Below, piece after piece: positions 47,948 to 58,829 of a stretch of 64,000 nt of DNA. The notes beneath the pieces are model-generated. The model saw only the letters and a list, made by a program, of their open reading frames with translations, had not been told where the DNA came from and searched no databases. The stretch is from Paraescarpia echinospica (lineage: Eukaryota; Annelida; Polychaeta; Sabellida; Siboglinidae): positions 99,501 to 163,500 of the forward strand of contig CM034543.1 in assembly GCA_020002185.1 (NCBI GenBank), read 5' to 3'. The stretch's first letter is position 1, and each line of letters begins with the position of its first letter. Position numbers and translations under genes: made by a program.

Positions 47948-50640
47948 AAAGCTACTTGGCAATAAACTGTCCACAGTTTGACAACACTCCCAACGATTTT
48001 CCATCTGATTCATACGTATTCATATATCGTGTGGGACATTAAACTGAAAGTGTCCAGTTTCCACCAAGTAGTCAATGGACGCGGCCAAAAGATAATTGTT
48101 GCAATTAATACTTCACTGGACATTTGTAAAACATATTCGATGTTTCAACAAAAAAGGACTTACACGTTTTTCATGTTGCTGTCTTTTTGAGGATACTAAT
48201 GACGTGATTTGTCACGCTGTTGTCTTCAAATCAAATCAAATTGATTGTAACTCATTACAATACAATACAAATCAAATTAAGACAAATCCTATATAATAAC
48301 ATAATGAGCACAACAAGGGAAGAACATTAAATAATGTTATACTCCCTGTCTTGTAACAACTGGTGCGTTCCTACACGCAATTATGATGTTCTCTGTGAAC
48401 CATATAACAATTTTTCATTTGTTTCTTTATCGACGTCAGAGTAACCCAGTAATAGCGATGGTGTTGATCTGTTAGATCGGCTTCTCTAGTTATACATTGT
48501 ATTTTTGCCAAGGTTATTCGAGGAAAACATGACTGTTCTCACATGCATGTGTGGGTGTGTGTCTGTGCGCAATGTCAGAATCGTTTCTACACGCAACTAT
48601 TGTGTTTTTGTCAACCATATAACTATTTTTGATTTGTAGGTGCTCACTTCATCATGTCACTCTATCGTAAGTTTCTTTATCGACGTTTTATGAAATCGTA
48701 TGTCAGAGAAACCTAGTAACCGCCATGGTGTGGATCTGCTAGATCGGTTTCTCTACTTATACATTGCATTTATGTGAAGATCATTGGAGGAAAACATGAT
48801 TCTTCTTGCATGTTCTTGTTATTTCGACGCGAGTTTTGAGGATACATGTTGAAGAGTTTTGACTGTGTGTGCGTGTGTGTGCTCGCGCGCGCGTATGTGA
48901 GTGCGCGCGCGTATGCGTGTGTGTGACAGCGGAACTGACGTCGTCTAGAGTTCGAACATCCGTCGCATAGGGGCCGTCGTATAGGTGTCAAAATTCCAAA
49001 AATATTTTGATCGAAACGTGTGTGTCGTGGTTTGGTCGTCACGACGTATAGCATGGAGCATAAACTGTCACAGTCACGCCAACTAGCGTATGAAACATGT
49101 TAACGCAATTTACACTGACGGCCATTTTCGATCCTGCACCACGTATTGGTGGTGATGGGGTTGAGCCATTGCTAACCGTTTCGACTTGTGAACTTATGAT
49201 AATATCCTTCAGCCAATACATTGCACCTCCGTTTGTTAAGGGTGCGGCCAATTGGCACCAAGGAAGACATTTAAATTTAACCGTTTAAGAGAAAAGCGGT
49301 TAATAATCATGTTTCACTGTTGTTTCATGCCAATATCAAGGTGTGAATACTTGGTGGAGCTTCAGATTACTTGCTTCCATCCACAACAAGATCCTTGTGA
49401 GACTAACTATCACTGGAAATTTGTGGATATTTATATGCATCGTATTGTGACCGTGTTGTACATGCATACGTGTTGTCAGTCTACGAACGATGACCGATGT
49501 TGTGATGTCCCTGTCTGACACGATTCGGTCGCTGCCATGATGTGGCACAATGTATCATGTAAGAGTTTGTGCCATAGAAAATAAACAACTCTTTGAGTTG
49601 CATAATGTGTCAAGTGCAAAAGAAATGAAGTAGCCCCGTGTCCTCGACATGTTTCCGTCATAATTTATACAACATTGCATATTTCTTTAGTTGATAGTTC
49701 CCTGGATTCGAAATAAACTACCTGTCGGTTGCTGGTGTAGACACCTGAGTACTGATTGCACGTTCCGTATAAGAAACCTTTAGTCGGTGCCGTCTCACAC
49801 TGTCGTGCAACGTTTTATTGTTGTTCCGGTGTAATAACTTAGACATACCACCTTTCATCAGATCGTATCGTAGAGTTATGAACATACACTGGACACGCTC
49901 TTTAGAAAGTTCCTTTTAATAACAACTCACCCATTATTTGCTAGTTTAACGTATGCAGCCAGATATACATTTTTCGCCGCTGTAGCATCAATGCTTCTTC
50001 GGTTGACTGACAATATCTCTATGACGTCGTGTCATGATAACGTTACGCGTACTAAACAAAGAACAATTAAATAAAGTAAGTTTACTTTGAATCGGATACA
50101 TAATCTAACTAATAGTAACATTAGTAAATTAAAACTTTCAAATACATATAAATAAATAAATAAATAAAATTAACTAAAATTAGATCCACTATTAATTACA
50201 AGTAATTCTTATAAAGTTAAAATTATATCGTGGTTTCTGCAAATAATCAAGTCCAGAGGTTTTGACAGAGTTCTTAAACCGGTCAGCCATACATCGATGA
50301 ACAGTTTAGAAAGTTACAAGGCTGGTGGCGTAATGAGATGCCCGGAGAGGATATCGTAGGTTGTAGTTAGTTTGATGTATGTTCGATTGTTCGTGAATAG
50401 AGTTCTGCTAGCGTTAGTAATCTTGTTATGGCGATGGCTTCGTTGTAACACACGTTGCGAAATATTATTCGCATTGCCCTTCTCTCTATGTTTTGAAACT
50501 ATTTGGATTGTTGTTCCTTAAGCTCGTATGCCATACATGGCGAGATAATGGGGTCGACTCATGTTTGAACAATATTTAAAAATATAGCATAAGCAAGTTG
50601 CGACTTGTAATATGCTTATATTATGGGTGTATTTGTACAC
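47948..50640 (-). mobile_element. LINE 3' segment (copy A of a duplicated segment)
   Basis: On the minus strand, 50.64-50.23 kb reads as a decayed RT C-terminus: IERRAMRIIFRNVCYNEAIA, ITRLLTLAE and DRFKNSVKTSGL. Lower coordinates are a long non-coding tail. Blocks match copy B in the same order: 47948-48235 with 54796-55075, 49460-49830 with 58490-58829, and 49830-50440 with 63450-63970. Inside copy A a shorter block is itself duplicated (about 48355-48540 and 48570-48870). A 110-bp AT-rich insert interrupts it at about 48235-48345. GT/GC runs lie at 48860-48935. Confidence 0.7.
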
Positions 50641-51167
50641 TGGAGACATATATCTATTCAGTCTTCTGTCATGACACTGTAGACATGTCTACTGGAACGA
50701 AAAAAACACTACAGGATCCCAAACTTAATGTGATCCCTGCAGGGACAACTGTCTGGAAAGTCGATGTCGATTAACGATCTAGTTGCGTTTATATGGCGAT
50801 GGTTCACGTAAATTACAATTTATTCATGTACAAATTGTTGTTGCTGTTAAAAAAGTTTCGTAACTTCACCATCTTATCGCGTTGTCTCCTGTCACCACTC
50901 GACTGGTCACATCGTATTTATATTTTACAATGAACGCTTGCAACCGCAAAAGAGTATGACAATTATTTACAAACTAATATTTTATGTTTATCACCTCGCT
51001 GAGTACGTACAGTTGATTTACTGTTTATTATCACATCTCTTCCTACTTAATATTGGATTGTTCCATGATGGCTTACATAAAATCTCATAATTGTGTTCTC
51101 TTGGTAGAACGTCTCTTGCCAACTGTTTGGAAACCACCAGACTTGACTGCTACTGTCACACAACGTA
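50641..51167. other. Unassigned DNA left of the pogo-type element
   Basis: It may contain more of the decayed minus-strand LINE; no firm motif. Confidence 0.35.
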
Positions 51168-53301
51168 GGGTAGGGTGGGGTAAGAAGCCCCCTCGAGGTA
51201 AGACGCCCCCTGGGTATTTCAATATTTCGATCGTTTGCTGCCTGTCTCTGGTGGATGAAAACAATGCTGCCACCTAGCATTCATTGCGTCCGAACGCGCA
51301 AGAACGCTAAAACAACGGTGAGTAACCAAAAAGTGAATTTGAAGTTTTTAGGCTTGTTTAATGTTAAAATTTTACATACTAGATGTATGATTATGAGACA
51401 GAGATTACGTGCGATATCACATAGTCGTTACTTTATACAGTAGTTTCAATTATTGCCATGCAAAACGTGCGATAATTAAATGTAATTTGACCATCGGCAC
51501 ATGTCTGCATGAAACCTATTGGGGTCAAGACGCCCCCAAAGACGTGGGGCAAGACGCCCCGGGGGGGCTTCTTGCCCCTTGAGGGGCGTCTTACCCCACG
51601 TTTTTTAATTGTTTGTTTTACACATGCAACATAGGCTAACGTGCAAGGCCTAGCCTTAGAGCTACAATTATATATTATTTTATTTATAGTATTTGTATAT
51701 TATGTTTTATATAATTCTATATTACCAATAATTATTGCATTATATTATGATGTAATTGTTATATTAATTGTCCTATTTTATTGTCTGTATATTTGCAACA
51801 TGATATTTATATATATTGCTTTTTTATTCCTGTATTTTTTCCATAAATTATGTATAAGCACAGGGCTACAGTGAAAAACTGTATTTTAATCTGAATGTAC
51901 TAGCCTACCCTGTATAAATACGTTTAAACAAAATAAAGAAATAAACAAAGAAATAAATATACACTTAAATAGGCATAAATAAATAAATACGGCATGTGTT
52001 TGAATGCAAATTTGCAATAGGCCTATGACAGATTGAACATCTACTTACTAATATTTTCTTCTGTAGAAGTGGTCCGCACGTACAAGCGCAAGTTGGAACA
52101 GGGTGCCTGTGGGGATGATGTGTTGAAGGAGGCACTGGCAGCATGGAGAATCAGCCTATGAAGGCTGTCAGTCGGCGTTTTTGGCATTCCGGCCAGGACG
52201 CTGCGAAGACACCGCAACAAGAAAGTCGCCACTGTGGGATCGTCATCTCTCGGCCCAAGGCAACCAGTAATATCGGCTGACGTGGAACGCACGCTGCGCG
52301 AACACATCGCGTATATGGAGAAGTGCCTGTACGGCTTGACGACCGTGGATGTCAGGCGCCTCGCGTACGATCTCGCGGTGAAGCTGGAACTTGCGCACAC
52401 GTTCAACGCCGAAACATAGATGGCCGGCCGAGACTGGCTTCACGGCTTCTTCAAGCGCCACCCTGACCTGGCTATTCGGCAGCCTCAGGGTACGAACACC
52501 GCAAGGGCTGTCAGTTTCAATCGCCTAAAGTGCAATTGTCCACTGCTGGCCCGCCATCGTCCACTGCTGGCCCGCCACCGTCCACTGCTGGGCCAACACC
52601 GCCCACTGCTGGCCCGCCAACGACCGCGTCCGCAGGAGTGTCGACCGTTATGGAGCTGATAAAGCAGCTATCTCCGTTGCTAAAGATATCGCGTCCCTGG
52701 CGACAGGAGTGAAGAGACACTCGGCAAAGAAAAGGCGCGTGAGCTCCAGTAGCGAGGAGGAAGAATGGCCCTGCATTATCTGCGGAGAGCCATTCAAAGA
52801 TAGCAGATCACGAGAGGTGTGGGTGCAATGTCAATTGTGCAAGAAATGGGCCCACGAAGATTGGACCGCGGGACAGGCCTTTTTCACGTGTCCCAACTGT
52901 GAATAGAAGAGCGATTGACTGTGCATTATGTGCCATCTGTTGCCTGATGTCGTTTAATATGCTTTAATAAAGCTCGTATTTCTTATTTGAAATTATTCAA
53001 CACATTTTGCAGATTAAATTTATGTTTGTTTCACCACAATTTCTCATTGGGGCAAGACGCCCTCTGGGGGCCGGTTGCCCCACACTAAAGGGCGTCTTGC
53101 CCCACGTATGGGGCAAGACGCCTCCTTTGGAATTTTTTTTTAATTGACGATCATAACAGTTAGTGCCGTCAGATGACAGAACGTGAAACATGGAATAGGT
53201 ACCCCGCAATCGTGTGCAAGCGCAAAAACCTCAACATTTTCACTGTATGCTTAAATATGCCCATTTTCCCTTAAAGGGGGGCACCATGCCACACCCTACC
53301 C
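51168..53301 (+). mobile_element. Internally deleted pogo-type DNA transposon
   Basis: Ends are inverted repeats: GGGTAGGGTGGGGTAAGAAG at left, and the complement of the right end reads GGGTAGGGTGTGGCATGGTG. TA flanks both sides (51166-51167, 53302-53303), as expected for Tc1/mariner/pogo target duplication. Subterminal GGGGCAAGACGCCCC-type palindromes occur at about 51522-51600 and 53050-53120. A transposase remnant lies within, but its catalytic core is missing. Confidence 0.88.
52067..52906 (+). pseudogene. Pogo/CENP-B-type transposase remnant, catalytic core deleted
   Basis: It begins after an acceptor (TTCTTCTGTAG, 52066); a donor GTGAGT at 51317 suggests an upstream exon. Motifs: RTYKRKLEQG with a psq-type helix-turn-helix, GIPARTLRRH, then CENP-B-type ADVERTLREHIAYMEKCLYG, VDVRRLAYDLAVKLE and MAGRDWLHGFFKRHPDL. 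In-frame stops interrupt it. A proline-rich 21-bp minisatellite (52540-52620) follows, then the C-terminal zinc finger CIICGEPFKDSR to WVQCQLCKKWAHE and CPNCE. The DDE/DDD domain expected between these parts is absent. Confidence 0.85.
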
Positions 53302-53303
53302 TA

Positions 53304-53650
53304 TTATTTCGAACAACTGCCTAGTCACGTGTTATTTATCTTCGTGTTAATAATATAAATGTGTGTCAATGATTATTTGTAATTAATGCTAATTATTGTG
53401 AATTCAACGATATCTTAATTAGGATAGCATGCATGTTGAAACACGTACAAATGTTATATGGTGCACCTTTGCTCATCAGACGTTAGTTAATTGAACATCG
53501 GTATTTCCAATTGCTATTTGCACGTTAATACTATCGTCACGAAAGTTGATCATTAAATAATGTCTAGGCATATGGAATAGCGAGATTTGAAATGAAATAA
53601 TAACACAAGATCTTTAAAATATTTACAATAATGTTACAGACAAAAATACA
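53304..53650. other. AT-rich non-coding DNA
   Basis: Nothing recognised. Confidence 0.4.
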
Positions 53651-54435
53651 CCACTTAAATATGACATAACAGAGTAAACATGACGATCTGCTGACGTTTG
53701 TAAGAAGACAAGACTTAAATATGACATAACAGAGTAAACATGACGATCTGCTGACGTTTGTAAGAAGACAAGACTTAAATATGACATAACAGAGTAAACA
53801 TGACGATCTGCTGACGTTTGTAAGAAGACAACACTTAAATATGACATAACAGAGTAAACATGACGATATGCTGACGTTTATAAGAAGACAACACTTAAAT
53901 ATGACATAACAGAGTAAACATGACGATCTGCTGACGTTTGTAAGAAGGCAAGACTTAAATATGACATAACAGAGTAAACATGACGATCTGCTGACGTTTG
54001 TAAGAAGACAAGACTTAAATATGACATAACAGAGTAAACATGACGATCTGCTGACGTTTGTAAGAAGACAAGACTTAAATATGACATAACAGAGTAAACA
54101 TGACGATCTGCTGACGTTTGTAAGAAGGCAAGACTTAAATATGACATAACAGAGTAAACATGACGATCTGCTGACGTGTGTAAGAAGACAAGACTTAAAT
54201 ATGACAAACAGAGTAAACATGAGGATCTGCTGACGTTTGTAAGAAGACAAGACTTAAATATGACATAACAAAGTAAACATGACGATCTGCTGACGTTTGT
54301 AAGAAGACAAGACTTAAATATGACATAACAGAGTAAATATGACGATCTGCTGACGTTTGTAAGAAGACAAGACTTAAATATGACATAACAGAGTAAACAT
54401 GACGATCTGCTGACGTTTGTAAGAAGACAACACCT
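53651..54435. repeat. 60-bp tandem array, about 13 copies
   Basis: The unit contains ACTTAAATATGACATAACAG, AGTAAACATGACGATCTGCT and GACGTTTGTAAGAAGACAAG. Copies are nearly identical, indicating recent amplification or homogenisation. Because 60 is a multiple of three, two minus-strand frames stay open for 200 and 228 codons with a 20-residue period. Confidence 0.98.
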
Positions 54436-54594
54436 GCGATGATAGACATTTTGTTGGACACCCAGAAAGAAGGACAACATGAAACAGCGGACCTACCTTG
54501 TGAACATCGATCTATGTACAACTGAGACAAAATTAAGTAAAGATTCCAGTAGACTTCACTGATCACATCCTACAGGATCACTGGCGGTGTGTGT

Positions 54595-54775
54595 GCGCGT
54601 GAACGTACGTTTGCATGCGTTTGCTTGCGTTTGCGTGCGCTTACGTGCGTTTGCGTGCGTTTGCGTGCGTTTGCGTGCATTTGCGTGCGTTTGCGTGCGT
54701 TTGCGTGCGTTTGCGTGCGTTTGCGGGCGTTTGCGGGCGTTTGCGTGCGTTTGCGTGCGTGCGTGTGCGCGTGTG
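54595..54775. repeat. Hexanucleotide-type array (TTGCGTGCG)
   Basis: Repeated TGCGTTTGCG units of about 10 bp with occasional GGGCG variants. ORFs are artefacts. Confidence 0.95.
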
Positions 54776-55420
54776 AGTTTGGGTGGGTTTTTTCCAAGCT
54801 ACTTGGCAATAAACTGTCTACTAATTTACCCCACTCCTGAAGATTGTCCTTCTGATTCCTAGATATCCATACATCGTGTGGGACATTAAACTAAACGTTT
54901 TAACACCATGTAATAAATGGACGCGGCCAAAACATAATTGTTACGATTAATATTCAATGGACATTTGTGAAACATATTCCTGTGTCGGTGTTTGAAAAAA
55001 AAAAGACTCGGACGTTTTTCTTGTTGCTGTCTTGTCGAGGATACTAAAGACGTGATTTGTCACGCTGTTGTCTTGTGACAACCGTTGCATTTAGACACGC
55101 AATTAGTATGTTTTCTGTCAACCATATAACTATTTTTTTTGTTTCTTGATCGATATGTTATGGAACTGTTTCTTAGGTCAGTGTAAACTAGCAACAGCCA
55201 TGGGGTGGATCTGCTAGACTGTGTATCTGTAAAGATCATTGGAGGAAAACTTGATTATTCTTGCATGTTCGTGCTAAATCGGCGCCTGTTTTGAGGACAC
55301 TTGTTGAAGAGCTTTTATGGTGTGCGTGTGTGTGTCTTCGCGCATGCGTGTGTGTGTGGTGGGGCGTTAGCGTGTACGGTATGTGTGGGTGTTTGTGAGT
55401 GCGCAATATCTGACTCATGT

Positions 55421-56330
55421 ACTGTAATTAACTGATTAAAAAAATAGTTCATTAATATTTTCACAAACTATAGTTTAGTCGAAATAAATTAATTAACTTC
55501 ACCTGAACATTTAAATTGTATTTAATTAATGTACTCTCAATTAGACATTCATTTAATATTGAAGTTCGAGCAGACATACATTAATAAACAGACAGCCAGC
55601 TACACAGTTGGACAGGCAGAAAGACACACATACATAATTTTAATTGCGTCATATTGTGAGAATAATGTATACACCAGCGTGTCGTTGGCCTGCAAAATAA
55701 TAATGATTGATGATATGATTTCCCTTCATACACTTTCGTGCACATTCTGGCGCTGACGTAAGTTCAACAATGTATATTGTGAGGTTTTGTCGTAAAAACG
55801 AAACAAAACATTTGCAGACAGAGGTTCTTCGTCATGATTTAAACTACATTGTCCGTTTTATTTTGTTGAAGTTTGCATGATTCGAAAGAAACTATATGTC
55901 GATTGCTGCCACAAAGCAAGTTGCAAAAGAAAATCATGGACACACCTGTCTAACATTATCAACTGACTTTTGATATTTGTGGACATGTACTAGTGTAATA
56001 GATAATTTTGATGAATATTTTTAAACAAGAGTAGAAACAATATAATAGTTTCAGAACGATAAACGTATTGGTGTTAACGAGCATTCTTAAATAACAGTGG
56101 AAACAATGTAACAGGTTCGGAATGATAAATAGCCGTCTTGTCATTTATGATCAAGCTTAACCAAACGTGAAACAAAGTAAGAGGTCCAGAACGATCAACG
56201 GACATGATGATGTTGAGGAACATTCCTATACAACTGCGAAACAATATCATACTAACGATCTTGTAATGCACGTATGTTTGTGTATATGTGTCAAAGCGAA
56301 ACATAGATCTCCTTTCTAATGCAGGATGAG
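55421..56330. other. Unassigned AT-rich DNA
   Basis: No gene recognised. Confidence 0.4.
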
Positions 56331-56334
56331 CATA

Positions 56335-56985
56335 CACACGAACACACACACATATATGCACACACACGAACACACACACACACATGCACACACACGAACA
56401 CACACACACACATGCACACACACAAATATTTATATACATACATGCATACATGCATACATGCATACATGCATACATGCATACATGCATACATGCATACATG
56501 CATACATGCATACATACATACATGCATACATGCATACATGCAAACATGCATACATGCATACATGCATACATGCATACATGCATACATGCATACATGCATA
56601 CGTGCATACATGCAAACATGCATACATGCATACATGCATACATACATATATGCATACACACACATACACGCATGCACGCATGCACGCATGCACGCATGCA
56701 CGCATGCACGCATGCACGCATACACGCATACACGCATACACGCATACACGCATACACGCATGCACGCATGCACGCATGCACGCATGCACGCATGCACGCA
56801 TGCACGCATGCACGCATACACGCATACACGCATACACGCATACACGCATACACGCATGCACGCATGCACGCATGCACGCATACACGCATACACGCATACA
56901 CGCATGCACGCATGCACGCATGCACGCATACACGCATGCACGCATGCACGCATGCACGCATGCACGCATACACGCATACATTATA
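56335..56985. repeat. CATACATG/CACGCATG microsatellite, about 650 bp
   Basis: CA-rich start, then CATGCATA units to about 56650, then CACGCATG and CACGCATA units. Long ORFs on both strands (up to 304 codons, Cys/Ala/Met or His/Thr-rich) are repeat artefacts. Confidence 0.98.
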
Positions 56986-57173
56986 CATTCACTGTGGGAT
57001 CTGGTGTAAAAGGCTAACTGATGTCCTCACCCTGTAGTTGGTATCTTTAGGTATATAACACTATAACTGGAGCTACAACAAACTCTCCATTTTGCCCTAC
57101 CAATCTACAATTTTTCAAAACTACGTGGACTTGAGACACCAGACAAAGAGCAATGAATATTACATTATTATTA

Positions 57174-57300
57174 TGGGGTGGCTCCTATGAGAGCGACATT
57201 ATGTCTTTATTAATGTAAATGGTGTGGCTCCTATGAGAGCGACATTATGTCTTTATTAATGTAAATGGTGTGGCTCCTATGAGAGCGACATTTTGTTTTA
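57174..57300. repeat. 46-bp tandem repeat, nearly three copies
   Basis: The unit contains GGTGTGGCTCCTATGAGAGC and GACATTATGTCTTTATTAAT; the third copy ends at GACATT. Confidence 0.95.
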
Positions 57301-58330
57301 ATAGGAATCACCGGCCCATCTGGAAAAATGAATTATTGACTTATTCGTAAGTTATCTGTATGCATATGTATGATGTGTTATATGTGTGTCGATGTTTTCT
57401 AATGCATATTACGTGTACACAACAAAGACAAATGATAATATGTACGTGGGGTCAAATAAATGTTCTTCTTCTTTTCGTCTTATTTTTCTTCTTCTTCTTT
57501 TTAATAGTCACTGCTATATTTGTTGCATTGACACCGATTTTGTTAACATGCAACTCATATAATCAAAAAGAAAGAGTTTTTATCAATAATACTACATTAT
57601 TTTATATCCTATTTTCCATGACGGTATTTCTATGGTGGATATTTTGACCAAATGAAATATTAATTATTATCAGAGGGTAGTCAGATCTAACAAACAAAGT
57701 AGTCAGTATAACCAGGCATGGTGCAGTCAGTTTGATTGACAATATAGTCATTCCTACTACAAGGGTAGTAGGCCTATATATAACAACTCAGAAGGAAGTC
57801 AATGTGTCTACCTGGTAGTCATATATAGTACAATATAATTACTTCTTTAAGTTAGTAACACTGACACGCCTATGTTTTCACTATGAGTTCTCTATGAGTT
57901 CTTCTACGGCTGGCTAAGATATCTGGACGTTATCTGTCTTGCCGCTGGTCGGGAGAACAATGGAGTCTGCAAAGGCGCATGTCGACAACGCATCAGGGAG
58001 CAGCAGCATGTGAGAGTATTCCATGCTCCGTCGCCTCCTCTAACTGACGCGATATCTTACACCGCTCCAGTCCTTGTTGGGGCACTGTCCACTGTCTTTA
58101 CAAACACTCTGTCAAATGGGCAACCAAAGTGAACGAGGGTCGGATGACATTCTGAATCAGTCTGATTGTGATTACGTATGATTTATTAGGCTTATTTTTC
58201 ACGATGCCTGCACGTTTTATCGTGTGCAATGCAAACTGAGTAATAGGTCGATACGGGAGACAAACACATCATTGTAATTAAATACAACAGTGAACAAGTG
58301 CAGCCATCGACGTCGTAGTTGAACGCCAGG
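57301..58330. other. Unassigned DNA
   Basis: 57360-57650 has a hydrophobic 95-codon frame of doubtful meaning. A GC-richer patch lies at 57900-58140. No gene I can support. Confidence 0.35.
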
Positions 58331-58332
58331 TT

Positions 58333-58430
58333 AAAGTTCTGTTCACACAGTGGTGCTTAAGAGGCTTAACTTTCAATCGCTTAAAGTAAACTGCTTAAGC
58401 GCTGTGTGAACAAAACTTTTTTAAAGTATG
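58333..58430. mobile_element. Short palindromic MITE-like element
   Basis: AAAGTTCTGTTCACACAG at the left is matched by CTGTGTGAACAAAACTTT at the right. Inner parts (GCTTAAGAGGCTTAAC and GCTTAAGC) are also complementary, so almost the whole 98 bp can fold back. Confidence 0.7.
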
Positions 58431-58829
58431 ACTTCTTCAAAATAACAAACCGCGCAGTGTATCTCACGATATGCGCATCATAAAGTTATCGTGTTGTACA
58501 CACATATGTGTTGTCAGCCTACAAAGGATGACTGATGTCGTGTTGTATCGGTCTGACACCATTCTGTTGCTGCCATGAAGTTGCATAATGCATCATGTAA
58601 AAGTTCGTGCCATAGAAAAGAAACAACTCTTTAAGTTCCGTAATGTATCAAGTACAAAAGAAATTAAGTAGCCCGGTGGCCTCGACATCTTTTCCGTCAT
58701 AACTTAAACAACATTGCATATTTCCTTAGTTGATAGTTCTCGGGATATGAAAGGAACTACCTGTCGGTTGCTGGTGTATACACCTTAGTACTAATTGCAC
58801 GGTGCGTATAATAAACCCTTAGTCGGTGC

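Larger units (their letters stand above)
54796..58829 (-). mobile_element. Copy B of the duplicated LINE 3' segment, left part
   Basis: 54796-55420 matches 47948-48900 (AAGCTACTTGGCAATAAACT, ATCGTGTGGGACATTAAACT, AATGGACGCGGCCAAAA). 58490-58829 matches 49460-49830 (GTTGTCAG.CTAC, ACTACCTGTCGGTTGCTGGT, TTAGTCGGTGCC). Between them lie unrelated microsatellites, a 46-bp repeat and a small palindromic element. The segment stops exactly at TTAGTCGGTGCC where a LINE is inserted, and resumes near 63450. Confidence 0.7.

Noticed and set aside
49039..49288. Overlapping 60-70 codon ORFs on both strands
   Set aside because: They lie within the duplicated LINE tail and have no recognisable domain.
53564..54480. 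Repeat proteins of 228 and 200 residues
   Set aside because: Frames stay open only because the 60-bp satellite has no stop in two frames; no start context or domain.
56074..56988. 304-codon Cys/Ala/Met-rich protein
   Set aside because: It is a translation of the CATG-type microsatellite; all frames on both strands are open for the same reason.
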